Assembly (NCBI RefSeq): GCF_900184815.1
Contig: NZ_FXXQ01000012.1
Span: forward strand, 48,531 to 112,530
Direction: 5' to 3'
DNA: 64,000 nucleotides
From: Boseongicola aestuarii
Lineage (GTDB): Bacteria > Pseudomonadota > Alphaproteobacteria > Rhodobacterales > Rhodobacteraceae
The notes below the pieces were generated by a model. It saw only the letters and a program-made list of their open reading frames with translations. It made no database searches and was not told the origin of the DNA. This document shows, one piece after another, positions 53,608 to 63,873 of this stretch. A program made the translations under genes and the position numbers. Each line of letters opens with the position of its first letter. Within the stretch, counting starts at the first letter, position 1.

Positions 53608-54468
53608 GTGACACGCTTTGAAAAACCAGACTCCGCGCTTGACTACGACCTGTGCCGCTACGGCGCGTCGCGGGTCAAGTTTCGGGGGCCGAAACGTCCG
53701 CTGGATGGGGAATATGTGGCCGCGATTGGCGGCAGTCAGACCTATGGAAGATACGTCGAGGTGCCGTTTGTCGACGCGCTTGAGGCGCAGATTGGTGAAC
53801 CGGTAGTCAATCTCGGGGGCATGCAAGCGGGTCTGACGCTGATTGCCGACGATCCCGATATTCTGCGGGTCGCCAAGAAAGCGCGCCTCACCGTCTTGCA
53901 GGTGTTGGGCGCTCAGAACATGTCCAATCGCTTTTATTCCGTGCATCCGCGGCGAAACGATCGGTTCGTGTCGGCTTCGGCGTCGCTTCAGGGGGCCTTT
54001 CCGACGATCGATTTCACCGAGTTTCATTTTACCGGACATCTGCTGAAGGCACTGACCGACAGCGGGCAATCGGCCCTGACGCCGGTGATCGCCGAGTTGA
54101 AAACCGCATGGGTCAGCCGAATGGAGATGATTCTGCGCGCGATTCCGGGCGAAACGGTACTTTTGTGGATGGCGGATCGTCGTCCCGAAGACCCGTCGCA
54201 ATTGGGCAATCCGCTGGATCCGCATTACGTCGATCGTGAGATGTTGGAGAAAGTGTCTCATCGCACGGCCGGGATTGTCGAGGTCGTGGCCGACGATATC
54301 GCGCGGTCGGAAGGGTTGCAGGGCAAGGTCTGTCTTGAGCATGAAACGCAAGCCGCCGAAGCGATGCCGGGTCCGTTGTATCACAGTCAGGTCGCGACCG
54401 CGCTGGCATCGGTCATCCGGCAACCCGGAAACGCAAGACGCGCCGACATAAGCCGGCGCGTTTCATGA
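53608..54468 (+). CDS. DUF6473-like SGNH-type protein
   Basis: This 286-residue protein has an early AAIGGSQTYGRYVEVPFVDAL, similar to the GDS block of SGNH hydrolases, and later VVNLGGMQAGL. A C-terminal PGPLYHSQVATALASVI contains a His in the usual block V position. It resembles DUF6473 proteins of Rhodobacterales; the function is unknown. It starts at GTG 53608. A terminator stem overlaps its 3' end. Confidence 0.75.
   Translation: MTRFEKPDSALDYDLCRYGASRVKFRGPKRPLDGEYVAAIGGSQTYGRYVEVPFVDALEAQIGEPVVNLGGMQAGLTLIADDPDILRVAKKARLTVLQVLGAQNMSNRFYSVHPRRNDRFVSASASLQGAFPTIDFTEFHFTGHLLKALTDSGQSALTPVIAELKTAWVSRMEMILRAIPGETVLLWMADRRPEDPSQLGNPLDPHYVDREMLEKVSHRTAGIVEVVADDIARSEGLQGKVCLEHETQAAEAMPGPLYHSQVATALASVIRQPGNARRADISRRVS
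54438..54463 (+). terminator. Terminator stem inside the end of the DUF6473-like gene
   Basis: ACGCGCCG (54438-54445) pairs with CGGCGCGT (54454-54461), an 8-bp perfect stem followed by TTT. It lies within the last codons, just before TGA 54466-54468. Confidence 0.55.
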
Positions 54469-54484
54469 CATTGCTGAGACTGGA

Positions 54485-55411
54485 TCAGAGCTTTTCCAGC
54501 AACTCCGGCACCGCGGTGAACAAGTCCGCAACAAGACCGTAGTCAGCAACCTGGAAGATCGGCGCTTCTTCGTCCTTGTTGATCGCGACGATGATCTTGC
54601 TGTCCTTCATTCCTGCAAGGTGCTGAATAGCCCCGGAAATTCCGACAGCAACATAGAGATCGGGTGCTACGACCTTGCCGGTTTGTCCGACCTGCCAGTC
54701 GTTCGGGGCATAGCCGGAATCGACCGCCGCACGGGACGCGCCGACGGCGGCGCCCAGTTTGTCGGCAAGGCTTTCGATCAGCGCGAAATCCTCTTGCGAA
54801 CCGACACCACGACCGCCGGACACAACCACGCCGGCCGATGTCAGCTCGGGGCGGTCGCTTGCGGCAACCTTGTCTTCGACCCATTCGGACAAGCCTGGAT
54901 TTGCGGCGGCACCGATGGTTTCGACCGGGGCATTTCCACCTTCGGCGGCGCCGTCGAAGGACGACACGCGCACGGACACGACTTTGGTCGCGTCCAGCGA
55001 TTTGACAGTCTGGATTGCGTTGCCCGCATAGATTGGACGCTCGAACGTGTCCGCATCAACAACACCCGAAATATCGGTGATGACCATGACGTCCAGCAGG
55101 GCCGCGACCCGTGGCAGCACGTTTTTCGCATCGGTCGTGGCTGGGGCGACGATGTGCGAATAATCGCCCGCAAGCGATACGATCAGTGCGGCGGTCGGCT
55201 CCGCCAGACGGTGACCAAGCGACGGATCTTCGGCGACCAATACCTTGGAAACACCGTCGATTTTCGCAGCTTCCGCGCCCGCAGCCGCCGCCGAAGCGCC
55301 CGCGCAAAGAACGGTCACATCGCCCATTAGTTTCGCAGCCGTCACGGCCTTTGATGTGGCATCCAGTGACAATTCGCCGTTGTTGACTTCCGCCAAGAGT
55401 AGAACGCTCAT
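54485..55411 (-). CDS. etfA: Electron transfer flavoprotein alpha subunit
   Basis: This 308-residue protein has the FAD-binding C-terminus [66 protein letters not shown] and [13 protein letters not shown]. It passes electrons from acyl-CoA dehydrogenases to ETF-ubiquinone oxidoreductase. It overlaps the etfB stop by 4 bases. Confidence 0.97.
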   Translation of the reverse strand: MSVLLLAEVNNGELSLDATSKAVTAAKLMGDVTVLCAGASAAAAGAEAAKIDGVSKVLVAEDPSLGHRLAEPTAALIVSLAGDYSHIVAPATTDAKNVLPRVAALLDVMVITDISGVVDADTFERPIYAGNAIQTVKSLDATKVVSVRVSSFDGAAEGGNAPVETIGAAANPGLSEWVEDKVAASDRPELTSAGVVVSGGRGVGSQEDFALIESLADKLGAAVGASRAAVDSGYAPNDWQVGQTGKVVAPDLYVAVGISGAIQHLAGMKDSKIIVAINKDEEAPIFQVADYGLVADLFTAVPELLEKL

Positions 55412-56169
55412 GCCAACGCCCCCGCTTCCTTGAGTTTCGCGACCAGTTCATCGACCGAACCGACGATCACGCCCGCTTTGCGCTGATCCGGCTCGCCGGT
55501 TGAGACGATCTGGAGGCGTGGGCTGACGTCGACGCCGTATTCTTCCGGCGTTTTCTCATCCAGCGGCTTTTTCTTCGCCTTCATGATGTTCGGCAAAGAG
55601 GCGTAGCGCGGTTCGTTCAGGCGCAGATCGACCGAAATAATTGCAGGCATTTTGACTTTGATTGTTTGCAGACCACCGTCGACTTCGCGGGTCACCACGG
55701 CACTGTCGCCGTCAAGCTGGATATCGGAGGCAAACGTCGCTTGCGCCCAACCCGTCAGCGCAGCCAGCATCTGGCCGGTTGCGTTCATGTCGTTGTCGAT
55801 CGCCTGTTTGCCGCACAGAACAACGCCGGGTTGTTCTTCGTCGCAGACGGCTTTCAGCAGTTTTGCCACTGCCAGCGGTTCGATGTCGTTGTGGACGTCG
55901 TCCGTCGCAACGATCAGGATCGCGCGGTCCGCGCCCATCGCCAGAGCGGTGCGCAGGGTTTCCTGACTTTGCTTCACGCCGATTGACACGGCGACAACTT
56001 CGTCTGCCTGACCCGCTTCCTTCATGCGGATCGCCTGTTCGACGGCAATTTCGTCAAACGGGTTCATCGACATCTTAACGTTCGCCAAATCGACACCCGA
56101 TCCGTCCGCTTTGACGCGCACTTTCACGTTGTAATCGATGACGCGTTTGACAGGCACCAACACCTTCAT
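55408..56169 (-). CDS. etfB: Electron transfer flavoprotein beta subunit
   Basis: This 253-residue AMP-binding partner of EtfA begins [19 protein letters not shown]. It has the ETF-beta signature region [24 protein letters not shown] near residues 180-205. ATG 56169 gives the correct length; the frame stays open upstream to 56505 without similarity. It is first in the etfBA operon and diverges from the VOC gene. Confidence 0.97.
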   Translation of the reverse strand: MKVLVPVKRVIDYNVKVRVKADGSGVDLANVKMSMNPFDEIAVEQAIRMKEAGQADEVVAVSIGVKQSQETLRTALAMGADRAILIVATDDVHNDIEPLAVAKLLKAVCDEEQPGVVLCGKQAIDNDMNATGQMLAALTGWAQATFASDIQLDGDSAVVTREVDGGLQTIKVKMPAIISVDLRLNEPRYASLPNIMKAKKKPLDEKTPEEYGVDVSPRLQIVSTGEPDQRKAGVIVGSVDELVAKLKEAGALA

Positions 56170-56332
56170 TTGCGTTAACTCCTTCGCGTTCGGGGTTGCC
56201 CCCGCTGATTTCTCAGCCGGTTTAGCGAAGGCGGCGGGGGGAAAACAGTGCAAAATCGACGCGTTTCGTCGCTGCGACGCCGCGTTTTGGGCGCTCTGTG
56301 CTAGGATCGGAAAGAATCGTGGGAGAAAAGCG

Positions 56333-56698
56333 ATGGAAAAGGTGGTTGGCGTTGGCGGCGTGTTCTTTCGGGCGAAAGATCCCGGCACCTTGGCGAAATG
56401 GTATGAAACGCATCTTGGCATCAATCCCGCACCGACGGATATGACGACGCCGCCGTGGGTCGGCGAGGCGGGTGTGACGGTGTTTGCGCCCTTCGCGGCG
56501 GACACGGATTATTTTGCGCAAGATCGCGCTTTCATGGTTAATTTCCGGGTGAACGATCTGGACGCGATGGTCGCGCAGTTGCGCGCCGCCGGGATCGAGA
56601 TCGGCCACGAGCAAACTATGGAGGGTGTGGGCCGTTTTGCGCGGATCCACGACCCCGAAGGCAATCCGATTGAATTGTGGGAGCCGCCTGCGGGTTAG
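56333..56698 (+). CDS. VOC (glyoxalase/bleomycin-resistance) family protein
   Basis: This 121-residue single-domain protein has [25 protein letters not shown] at the start and [18 protein letters not shown] at the end. This is the usual metal-ligand Glu context, though the first His ligand is replaced by a Phe/Phe pair. GGGAG precedes the ATG. The function is unknown. It converges on the adenosyltransferase gene with a 4-base overlap. Confidence 0.87.
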   Translation: MEKVVGVGGVFFRAKDPGTLAKWYETHLGINPAPTDMTTPPWVGEAGVTVFAPFAADTDYFAQDRAFMVNFRVNDLDAMVAQLRAAGIEIGHEQTMEGVGRFARIHDPEGNPIELWEPPAG

Positions 56699-57267
56699 CG
56701 GTTCGCGCCCGGAACCCAAAGCACGTCGCTGCGGCCTTCATCGTTGGCGATGCGGGCGGCAACGAAAAACCAGTCGGACAGGCGATTGAGATAGGTGACC
56801 GCGGCTTCGTTCACCGATTCCATCGTGGCCAGTTCGACCGTCAGACGCTCGGCGCGTCGCGCGACGGTGCGGCACAGGTGAAGCTGGGTCGAAAGCGCGG
56901 AGCCGGCGGGCAGAATGAACGAACGCAGAGGTTCAAGCCGCTTGATCATCTCGTCGATTTCGGTTTCCAGACGCGCAGTTTGCGCGGTGACCATGCGCAG
57001 AACGGGGTAGCCAGCTTCGCTGTCTTTTTCCATGTCGGGGCGGCAGAGATCCGCGCCGAGATCGAAAAGATCGTTTTGGATCAATGACAAGAGGCGGTCC
57101 ATGTCGCCTTCGGCGTGAAGGCGTGCCATGCCGACCGTGGCGTTCAGTTCGTCCACGGTGCCATAGGCGGTGACGCGCACCGCATGTTTGGCGACGCGCG
57201 CGCCATTGCCCAATGCGGTTTCGCCGGCATCACCTGTTTTGGTGTAGATTTTGTTGAGTACGACCAT
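56695..57267 (-). CDS. Cob(I)alamin adenosyltransferase, PduO type
   Basis: This 190-residue protein has the ATP-binding start KIYTKTGDAGETALGNGARV, then AYGTVDELNATVGMAR. The helical core contains HLCRTVARRAERLTVEL and the motif YLNRLSDWFFVAARI. It makes adenosylcobalamin, used by B12-dependent mutases. ATG 57267 begins the conserved part. Confidence 0.94.
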   Translation of the reverse strand: MVVLNKIYTKTGDAGETALGNGARVAKHAVRVTAYGTVDELNATVGMARLHAEGDMDRLLSLIQNDLFDLGADLCRPDMEKDSEAGYPVLRMVTAQTARLETEIDEMIKRLEPLRSFILPAGSALSTQLHLCRTVARRAERLTVELATMESVNEAAVTYLNRLSDWFFVAARIANDEGRSDVLWVPGANR

Positions 57268-57271
57268 GAAA

Positions 57272-57478
57272 TTATCCCCCGGATCGGCGCAGATAGACAA
57301 AAAGCAGGATGAGCGCGATGGCGACGGCCTGCGCGTAAATGCGGTAGCGCATGATGCGGTTTGCGTGTTTGCGGTTGAAATCGCCACCCTTGGCAAAGCC
57401 GCCGATGCCGGTCAGCAATACCCCAAGAACGATCAGGCAGGCGATGCCGACAACGATGAAAAGCGGATCTTCTAACAT
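57272..57478 (-). CDS. Twin transmembrane (HIG1-like) protein
   Basis: This 68-residue protein has two hydrophobic segments (LFIVVGIACLIVLGVLLTGI and YAQAVAIALILLFVYL) around a basic loop GGDFNRKHANRIMRYR, the HIG1 pattern. HIG1 proteins associate with respiratory complexes in mitochondria; the bacterial role is less clear. It is 4 bases upstream of the adenosyltransferase gene. Confidence 0.88.
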   Translation of the reverse strand: MLEDPLFIVVGIACLIVLGVLLTGIGGFAKGGDFNRKHANRIMRYRIYAQAVAIALILLFVYLRRSGG

Positions 57479-57539
57479 GGAAACCTCGGTTGCTTGGCAC
57501 GTGACCTAGCGCGGTTTTTGGTGAAGGCGAACGCGACGT

Positions 57540-58379
57540 TCAGGCGCGCCTCATCACGCGATCTAAGAGACTTGTCGGCAGAATGCGACGCAAAAGATCT
57601 GTCGCGTAGGTCGGGATCGTGACGAAGTAGCGCGCTTTCGGGCGCGGGCTTTCGATGGCGTGGATCAGTTTCTCGGTGACGGCTGCGGGCGATTTGGCGA
57701 AGATGCTTTTGTTCGAGCCCTTTTGGAGTTTGTCCAGAAGGTGGCTGCGGTAGTCTTCGACGCGGGGCGAGTTTTCCCAATCGATCCATTGTTCAAACCG
57801 TTTGACGGCGTTCTTTCGAAAGTCGGTCTGGATGGGGCCGGGCTCGATAAGGGCGACGTGAATGCCAAGGTCCGCCATTTCCATGCGCAGGGCGTCCGAC
57901 CAGGCTTCGACGGCGTATTTCGAGGCGGCATAGGCGCCGCGATAGGGGGTCGACACAAAGCCCATCACCGATGAGCAATTGACGATCCGCCCGTGGCCCT
58001 GGCCGCGCATTGCGGGCAGGATCTGGACCGTCAGGTCGTGCCAGCCGAGGAAATTGGCGTTGAGATTGGCGCTGAGAGCGGCGCGCGAGAGGTCTTCGAG
58101 GGGGCCGGGAATAGCGTAGGCACCGTTGTTGAAAAGTGCGTCGAGGGTGCCGCCGGTCTCGGTCAGTACATGGTTAACGCACGCGGTGATCGAGGCGGGG
58201 TCTTCGTAATCAAGATGAACGGCATCGGGCAGGCCGTTTGCTTTGAGGCGGTCGGCGTCGGCCTTTTGGCGGCAGGCGGCGAAGACGCGCCAGCCTCTTG
58301 ATTGAAGCGTCGTTGTCGCGTCAAATCCGATGCCGCTGGAGGCTCCGGTGATCAGGATGGATTTCGCCGCTTTGGTCAT
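57540..58379 (-). CDS. Short-chain dehydrogenase/reductase
   Basis: This 279-residue classical SDR has the cofactor motif ILITGASSGIGFDATTTL, the NNGAY motif and catalytic Ser-Tyr-Lys in NCSSVMGFVSTPYRGAYAASKYAVEAW. ATG 58379 is preferred over 58388 because no ribosome site favours the longer form. The substrate is unknown. It is divergent from parC. Confidence 0.92.
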   Translation of the reverse strand: MTKAAKSILITGASSGIGFDATTTLQSRGWRVFAACRQKADADRLKANGLPDAVHLDYEDPASITACVNHVLTETGGTLDALFNNGAYAIPGPLEDLSRAALSANLNANFLGWHDLTVQILPAMRGQGHGRIVNCSSVMGFVSTPYRGAYAASKYAVEAWSDALRMEMADLGIHVALIEPGPIQTDFRKNAVKRFEQWIDWENSPRVEDYRSHLLDKLQKGSNKSIFAKSPAAVTEKLIHAIESPRPKARYFVTIPTYATDLLRRILPTSLLDRVMRRA

Positions 58380-58485
58380 GTGGTGCATGTGCTATGGCGC
58401 GCGCCGCAATGCAAGGCCGTGAATTCCTGTTGATAAGCGACGTTCCCGCCTTGCCGCCAGAATCCCGCGTCGCTACACATCATCT

Positions 58486-60804
58486 ATGGCGAATGACACA
58501 GATACCCCCAAGATCAACCCGAATTTCACGGCCGAGCCTTTGCGCCGCGCGATCGGTGACCGGTATCTGACCTATGCGCTCTCGACAATTATGCACCGTG
58601 CCTTGCCGGATGCGCGCGACGGTCTGAAGCCGGTACATCGACGTATTCTGTTTGCGATGCGCGAGTTGCGGCTGTCCCCGACCGGGGGTTTCAGAAAGTC
58701 GGCGAAAATCACTGGCGACGTGATGGGCAACTATCACCCGCACGGCAACCAGGCGATCTATGACGCCATGGCGCGTCTGGCGCAGGAATTTAACGTTCGT
58801 TACCCGCTGGTTGACGGACAGGGTAACTTTGGCAACATCGACGGCGATAATCCGGCGGCTGAACGCTATACCGAAGCGCGGTTGACGGTGGCGGCCGAGG
58901 CGTTGATGGAAGGTCTGACCGAGAACGCGGTTGATTTTCGCCCGAACTATGAAGGCACGCTGGAAGAACCGGTGGTATTGCCTGCTACGTTTCCGAATTT
59001 GCTGGCCAACGGGTCGTCCGGGATTGCTGTTGGCATGGCCACGAATATCCCGCCGCACAATCTGGACGAGTTGTGTGACGCCTGCATTCATCTGGCGAAA
59101 AAGCAGAACAGCGAATTGGTGCGCGATGACACGCTGATCGAGATGGTGAAGGGGCCTGATTTCCCGACGGGCGGCACGATTGTCGAGCCGCCCGAGTCGA
59201 TTGCCGAGGCCTATCGCACGGGGCGCGGGGGGTTCCGGGTGCGCGCGAAATGGGAGGTCGAGGACCTTGGTCGCGGGCAGTGGCAGGTCGTGGTCACCGA
59301 AATCCCCTATCAGGTGCAGAAAAGCCGTCTGATCGAGAAGCTGGCCGAGGTGATCCAGACCAAGAAGGTGCCTATTCTGGCCGATGTGCGGGACGAAAGC
59401 GCCGAAGATATCCGCATCGTGCTTGAGCCGAAATCGCGCAATGTCGATCCCGAAGTGCTGATGAATATGTTGTATCGCAACTCGGATCTTGAGACGCGGT
59501 TCAGTCTGAACATGAATGTGCTGATCGACGGTGTGACGCCGAAGGTGTGTTCGCTGAAAGAGGTGCTGCGCGCCTTTATGGAGCATCGCCGCGACGTGTT
59601 GGTGCGGCGGTCCGAGCATCGGTTGGCGAAGATCGATCACCGGCTTGAGGTGCTGGAAGGGTTTATCACGGCGTTCCTCAATCTGGACCGTGTGATTGAT
59701 ATTATCCGCTATGATGACGAGCCGAAGGCGGCACTGATGCGCGAAGACTGGTCGCGGGATTTTGTGCGCGCGATGGATGAGGCGGATTATGTGTCGCCGC
59801 CCGAAGGTGATGGCGAATTGAGCGAAGTTCAGGTCGAAGCGATCCTGAACATGCGTTTGCGGGCGTTGCGGCGTCTGGAAGAAATGGAGTTGCGCCGGGA
59901 ATACGACGAATTGCTGGTTGAGCGTGCCGCTTTGGAGGATTTGCTGGGCGATGAAGGTCAGCAGTGGACCAAGATTGCAGGTGAGCTTCGCGAGGTGAAG
60001 AAGCTTTTCGGCAAGGACGCCGAGGGTGGCGCGCGCCGCACGGTGTTTGCTGAGGCTGTCGAGGTGGCCGATGTACCGCTGGAAGCGATGATCGACCGCG
60101 AGCCGATCACGGTGGTTTGCAGTCAGATGGGCTGGATCCGGGCGATGACGGGTCATATCGATCTGGAGCGCGAGTTGAAGTTCAAGGACGGCGACGGGCC
60201 GCGGTTTGTGTTCCATGCCGAGACGACGGACAGGTTGCTGATTTGTGGCTCGAACGGGCGGTTTTACACGCTTTCGGCGTCGAACCTGCCGGGCGGGCGC
60301 GGGATGGGCGAGCCTGTGCGACTGATGGTCGATTTGCCGAACGAGGCCGAGATCGTGGCGCTGTTCATCCATCAGCCGGGGCGCAAGTTGCTGGTGGCGT
60401 CAACGGCGGGCGATGGTTTTGTCGTGTCGGAAGACGAGATCGTGGCGCAGACGCGGGCCGGCAAACAGGTGCTGAACGTGCGTGGCGACACGCGCGCATC
60501 GGTGTGCAAACCGGTCAAGGGCGATCACGTGGCGGCGGTTGGCGAGAACCGCAAGGTGTTGATCTTCCCGATTGCCGACCTGCCGGAAATGGGGCGCGGC
60601 AAGGGTGTTCGGTTGCAGAAGTACAAGGACGGCGGGCTGAATGATGCGCGCACGTTTACCCTTTCGGAAGGCTTGAGCTGGCGCGACCCGGCGGGGCGGA
60701 CACGAACGGTTAGCGCGGAGGATCTGGCCGAATGGATCGGGGCGCGCGCGGGTGCCGGGCGGATGGCACCGCGGGGCTTCCCTCAGGACAACAGGTTCAC
60801 CTGA
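58486..60804 (+). CDS. parC: DNA topoisomerase IV subunit A
   Basis: This 772-residue type IIA topoisomerase separates linked daughter chromosomes. The N-terminal core reads [28 protein letters not shown]. The catalytic Tyr is in [11 protein letters not shown] short C-terminal beta-propeller region is present ([21 protein letters not shown]). The quinolone-determining region is [15 protein letters not shown], which has Asn, Gln and Asp at the positions of E. coli Asp79, Ser80 and Glu84. Confidence 0.96.
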   Translation: MANDTDTPKINPNFTAEPLRRAIGDRYLTYALSTIMHRALPDARDGLKPVHRRILFAMRELRLSPTGGFRKSAKITGDVMGNYHPHGNQAIYDAMARLAQEFNVRYPLVDGQGNFGNIDGDNPAAERYTEARLTVAAEALMEGLTENAVDFRPNYEGTLEEPVVLPATFPNLLANGSSGIAVGMATNIPPHNLDELCDACIHLAKKQNSELVRDDTLIEMVKGPDFPTGGTIVEPPESIAEAYRTGRGGFRVRAKWEVEDLGRGQWQVVVTEIPYQVQKSRLIEKLAEVIQTKKVPILADVRDESAEDIRIVLEPKSRNVDPEVLMNMLYRNSDLETRFSLNMNVLIDGVTPKVCSLKEVLRAFMEHRRDVLVRRSEHRLAKIDHRLEVLEGFITAFLNLDRVIDIIRYDDEPKAALMREDWSRDFVRAMDEADYVSPPEGDGELSEVQVEAILNMRLRALRRLEEMELRREYDELLVERAALEDLLGDEGQQWTKIAGELREVKKLFGKDAEGGARRTVFAEAVEVADVPLEAMIDREPITVVCSQMGWIRAMTGHIDLERELKFKDGDGPRFVFHAETTDRLLICGSNGRFYTLSASNLPGGRGMGEPVRLMVDLPNEAEIVALFIHQPGRKLLVASTAGDGFVVSEDEIVAQTRAGKQVLNVRGDTRASVCKPVKGDHVAAVGENRKVLIFPIADLPEMGRGKGVRLQKYKDGGLNDARTFTLSEGLSWRDPAGRTRTVSAEDLAEWIGARAGAGRMAPRGFPQDNRFT

Positions 60805-60807
60805 GCC

Positions 60808-61995
60808 GTGGCGGCGGATACGCTTAATACGGATTTCATCGGTCGACTTGGGCGCATCTTTCGGATGGCCTTTGGCATGGGTTTGCTGTCTGTCCTGACG
60901 CTTGGGATTTACCGGTTCTGGATGAAAACCCGTCTGCGGCGGTATTACTGGTCGTCGATCCGTCCGGGTGGGCGGCCGCTGGAATATGTGGGTGATCCTT
61001 TGGAAAAGCTGCTGGGCTTTTTCATCGCGGTGGTGATCCTGGCCTTTTACATCGGCATCGTGAACCTGATCCTGATGTTCGTCAGTTTCTCGCTGTTTGA
61101 CGGCAATACCGCTGCCTATGTTGCGTCGTTCGTCGGAGTGATCCCGCTTTGGTTTTATGCGCGTTATCGGGCGCGGCGCTATGTACTGGCGCGCACGCGC
61201 TGGCGGGGAGTTCGTTTTGGCGTGGACCCCGGCGCCTGGGGTTATGCGTGGCGCGCGATGCTTTACTGGGCGCTGGCGCTTGGGTCGGGCACTTTGCTCT
61301 GGCCGTTGATGACGCACCGCCTGGAGAAATTCCGGATTGACCGGACGTGGTACGGCGACCGGCAGTTTCATCAGGGCGGCACAGCACGGATGCTGGCCAA
61401 GGGCATGATGCCGTTCTGGCTGATCCTGGCCATTTGCGCAGTTGTGATCTTTTCGAACTGGACGGAGGATAGTATCGAAACAGTGCTTGGGATCGCGATT
61501 GTCAGCCTACCGCTGCTGGGGATTGCGTTCACGTGGTATTCGGTGCGTAGTTTCCGGCTTTTGACCGAAACCAAAACGGCGGGATCGGTTGGGTTTCGCT
61601 CGCATCTGCGCGCGCCGCGCATCATTGGCATTTACATTTTTGGCTATGGTTTGGCGGCTGTCATCACCGGGGCCGCCGCGATTGCGGCAAGTCTTTTGTT
61701 CGCAGCCCTGCTGTTTGCCAGCAATGACGCGCAATTCTCGCTGGACGATCTGGACAACCTTACTGCGCCGGGGTTTGCCCTGCAGGCTATTGGTTTTGCG
61801 ACCTATTTTCTTGTGTTTGTGATCTGGGCGGCGCTGCGTCACGTGCTTGTGACCTTGCCGGTCTGGCGGCACTATGCTGATACGCTTGAAATCGTCGGGG
61901 CGCAGTCGCTGCACGATATCCGGCAGCGCGACCGCGACGAGCATCGCGAAGCGGAAGGCTTTGCCGAGGCGCTGGATCTGGGGGCGGCCATATGA
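60808..61995 (+). CDS. DUF898 (YjgN-like) membrane protein
   Basis: This 395-residue protein has the DUF898 pattern GLLSVLTLGIYRFWMKTRLRRYYWSSI and its second copy ALGSGTLLWPLMTHRLEKFRIDRTWYGDRQF. Several membrane segments are visible. The function is unknown. It starts at GTG 60808, 4 bases after the parC stop, and overlaps the M48 gene by 4 bases. Confidence 0.9.
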   Translation: MAADTLNTDFIGRLGRIFRMAFGMGLLSVLTLGIYRFWMKTRLRRYYWSSIRPGGRPLEYVGDPLEKLLGFFIAVVILAFYIGIVNLILMFVSFSLFDGNTAAYVASFVGVIPLWFYARYRARRYVLARTRWRGVRFGVDPGAWGYAWRAMLYWALALGSGTLLWPLMTHRLEKFRIDRTWYGDRQFHQGGTARMLAKGMMPFWLILAICAVVIFSNWTEDSIETVLGIAIVSLPLLGIAFTWYSVRSFRLLTETKTAGSVGFRSHLRAPRIIGIYIFGYGLAAVITGAAAIAASLLFAALLFASNDAQFSLDDLDNLTAPGFALQAIGFATYFLVFVIWAALRHVLVTLPVWRHYADTLEIVGAQSLHDIRQRDRDEHREAEGFAEALDLGAAI

Positions 61996-63119
61996 TCTGG
62001 CCCGCCTCGAACCCATCCGCCGCCCCGCCCGCGATCTTTTGCGATCTCTTCGATGGCCGAAGTGCCGCGATCCGTCGGGTCAGCGCCAGGGTCGACGACA
62101 CCGCCCTGATCCTGACGATGCCGGAAGGCGAGACGCTGAGCTGGCCGCTTGCGTCGCTGCGCACCGTGCCCGATCAGGCTGACGATGCGCTGCTGGTGCT
62201 GACCACGACGACGCGCGCGCTGGCCCGCATCATGATCGAGGACAAGGGCCTGATCAAAAGCATCCGCGCGCGCGCTGGGCGGCTTGATGCGAAACCGCCC
62301 GTGCGCGGGCGTGGGAGGGTGTTCGGCTGGGCCGCGGCAGCGGTTGCCTCGGTCTTTGCGATCGTGTTCGTGCTGGTGCCGGTGATGGCGGACCAGTTGG
62401 CGCGGGTGTTGCCTCCTGCGGGGGAAGAGGCGCTTGGGACCGCGACATTGGAGCAAATCCAGAATGCGCTGGGTGAGGATTTCCTGCCCTTGGATTTCTG
62501 CACGTCGCAGGATGGTGATGCGGCAATGGACTTGATGCTGGCCCGCATCGGCGGCAAGGATCTGGGTCTGCCGTATCCGATCACAGTCAGCGTGCTGGAT
62601 CATCCGATGGTGAATGCTTTCGCCTTGCCGGGCGGGCAGGTGGTGTTCTTCCGCGGAATGCTGGATACGGCCGACAGTCCCGACCAGATCGCAGCCGTTC
62701 TGGCGCATGAGATTGGCCATGTCGTGGCGCGCGATCCGACGCGGATAGCTTTGCGTTCGGCAGGCTCGCTTGGTGTTTTGGGGTTGTTGTTCGGGGATTT
62801 TGCCGGCGGCGCGGTGGTTCTGTTTCTGGTCGAGCAGATGATCCAGGCCGATTACAGCCGCGAGGCCGAGGCGGCGGCGGATGCCTACGGGATAGCTCTT
62901 TTGCAGGAGGCCAACGTCGATCCGGGGGCTTTGGGTGATCTGTTTCAGGCGCTGCTGGATGAATTCGGCGATGCCACCGGCATTGCGGCCCATTTCATGT
63001 CGCATCCCGCACTGGGTGACCGGATCGAAACCGCACGGTCCGCGGGCGAGGGCATTGTCAGGACCCGTCCGGTTCTGGGGGATGGCGACTGGGCGGCGCT
63101 GAAGGCAATCTGTGACTAA
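61992..63119 (+). CDS. M48 family membrane-linked metallopeptidase
   Basis: This 375-residue protein has one membrane segment (AAAVASVFAIVFVLVPVMA) and the zinc motif VLAHEIGHVVARDP. The third ligand Glu is in YSREAEAAADAYG. The pattern HPMVNAFALPGGQVVFFRGML is typical of BepA/LoiP-like M48 peptidases, which act on envelope proteins. The N-terminal about 130 residues have no recognised domain. It is coupled to the DUF898 gene. Confidence 0.93.
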   Translation: MIWPASNPSAAPPAIFCDLFDGRSAAIRRVSARVDDTALILTMPEGETLSWPLASLRTVPDQADDALLVLTTTTRALARIMIEDKGLIKSIRARAGRLDAKPPVRGRGRVFGWAAAAVASVFAIVFVLVPVMADQLARVLPPAGEEALGTATLEQIQNALGEDFLPLDFCTSQDGDAAMDLMLARIGGKDLGLPYPITVSVLDHPMVNAFALPGGQVVFFRGMLDTADSPDQIAAVLAHEIGHVVARDPTRIALRSAGSLGVLGLLFGDFAGGAVVLFLVEQMIQADYSREAEAAADAYGIALLQEANVDPGALGDLFQALLDEFGDATGIAAHFMSHPALGDRIETARSAGEGIVRTRPVLGDGDWAALKAICD

Positions 63120-63181
63120 CTTGCGGTGACGCGCCGGGCGCGGTAACCCGAAGCGACGGTGAAAAAAAGGGGCTGAGACAC

Positions 63182-63802
63182 ATGCGGCGGGCAATTCTGG
63201 CACTTCTGGGCGGCGTTTTTCTGGCGGCCTGCACAACCACACCCGAGGACCTGAGCGTTCCACCTGTTCCGCTTGGGGATTTCCGTCTGGGTCACAACAT
63301 CGCGATTGCCGATAACGTCGTGTTGGGGCCGTTCTCGCGCGAGTTGACCGAACAGCAGTTGGAAACCGAACTTCAGAACGCGGTGGCCAAGCGGTTGCGA
63401 CGCTATGACGGCGACGGACTTTATCATCTGGGCATCGTGATGGGTGGGTTGGTTCTGGCGCAGCCTGGCATCCCGGTTGTCTATGCACCGCAGTCGGTGA
63501 TGATTTTGGATGTGTCGGTCTTCGACAACGTCACGCAGCAGCGGCTCAACCCGGAAGCCAAGCGCATTCAGGTGGGAGAGGGGTTCCGCAACATGGTGCC
63601 GGTCCTTGGCTCCGGGCTGGTGCGGGAGGCGGATATGCAGCTCGCCAATCTGTCGGAAAACGCCGCCCGCGAGATCGAAGCCTGGCTGCAGGAAAACCCC
63701 GAGTGGTTCATTCCCAAGCCCGAACGCGCACGGGTTCCGTTCACCCTGTCGACGCCCGCGCCGCCCGTGGTTACCGCACCACAGGTCGAAGCGACCAACT
63801 GA
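63182..63802 (+). CDS. Putative lipoprotein
   Basis: This 206-residue protein has a signal peptide and lipobox (LLGGVFLAACTTT, with the modified Cys after LAA). The mature part starts PPVPLGDFRLGHNIAIADNVV. A proline-rich C-terminus follows (STPAPPVVTAPQ). It resembles conserved lipoproteins of Rhodobacterales (possibly DUF6778); the function is unknown. Confidence 0.8.
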   Translation: MRRAILALLGGVFLAACTTTPEDLSVPPVPLGDFRLGHNIAIADNVVLGPFSRELTEQQLETELQNAVAKRLRRYDGDGLYHLGIVMGGLVLAQPGIPVVYAPQSVMILDVSVFDNVTQQRLNPEAKRIQVGEGFRNMVPVLGSGLVREADMQLANLSENAAREIEAWLQENPEWFIPKPERARVPFTLSTPAPPVVTAPQVEATN

Positions 63803-63873
63803 CGCTTGATTTTCCTGTCGCTATGCCATAGGTGGCCGCCCATAATTCACCCCATTCAAAGGCACACAGGGCG

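Noticed and set aside
58480..60372. Long minus-strand open frame (630 codons) over parC
   Set aside because: It is antisense to an intact parC; the His/Arg-rich composition is typical of a shadow frame.
61872..63488. Minus-strand open frame (538 codons) over the M48 protease gene
   Set aside because: It is antisense to a gene with an intact HEIGH motif; the translated composition is low in family-like patterns.
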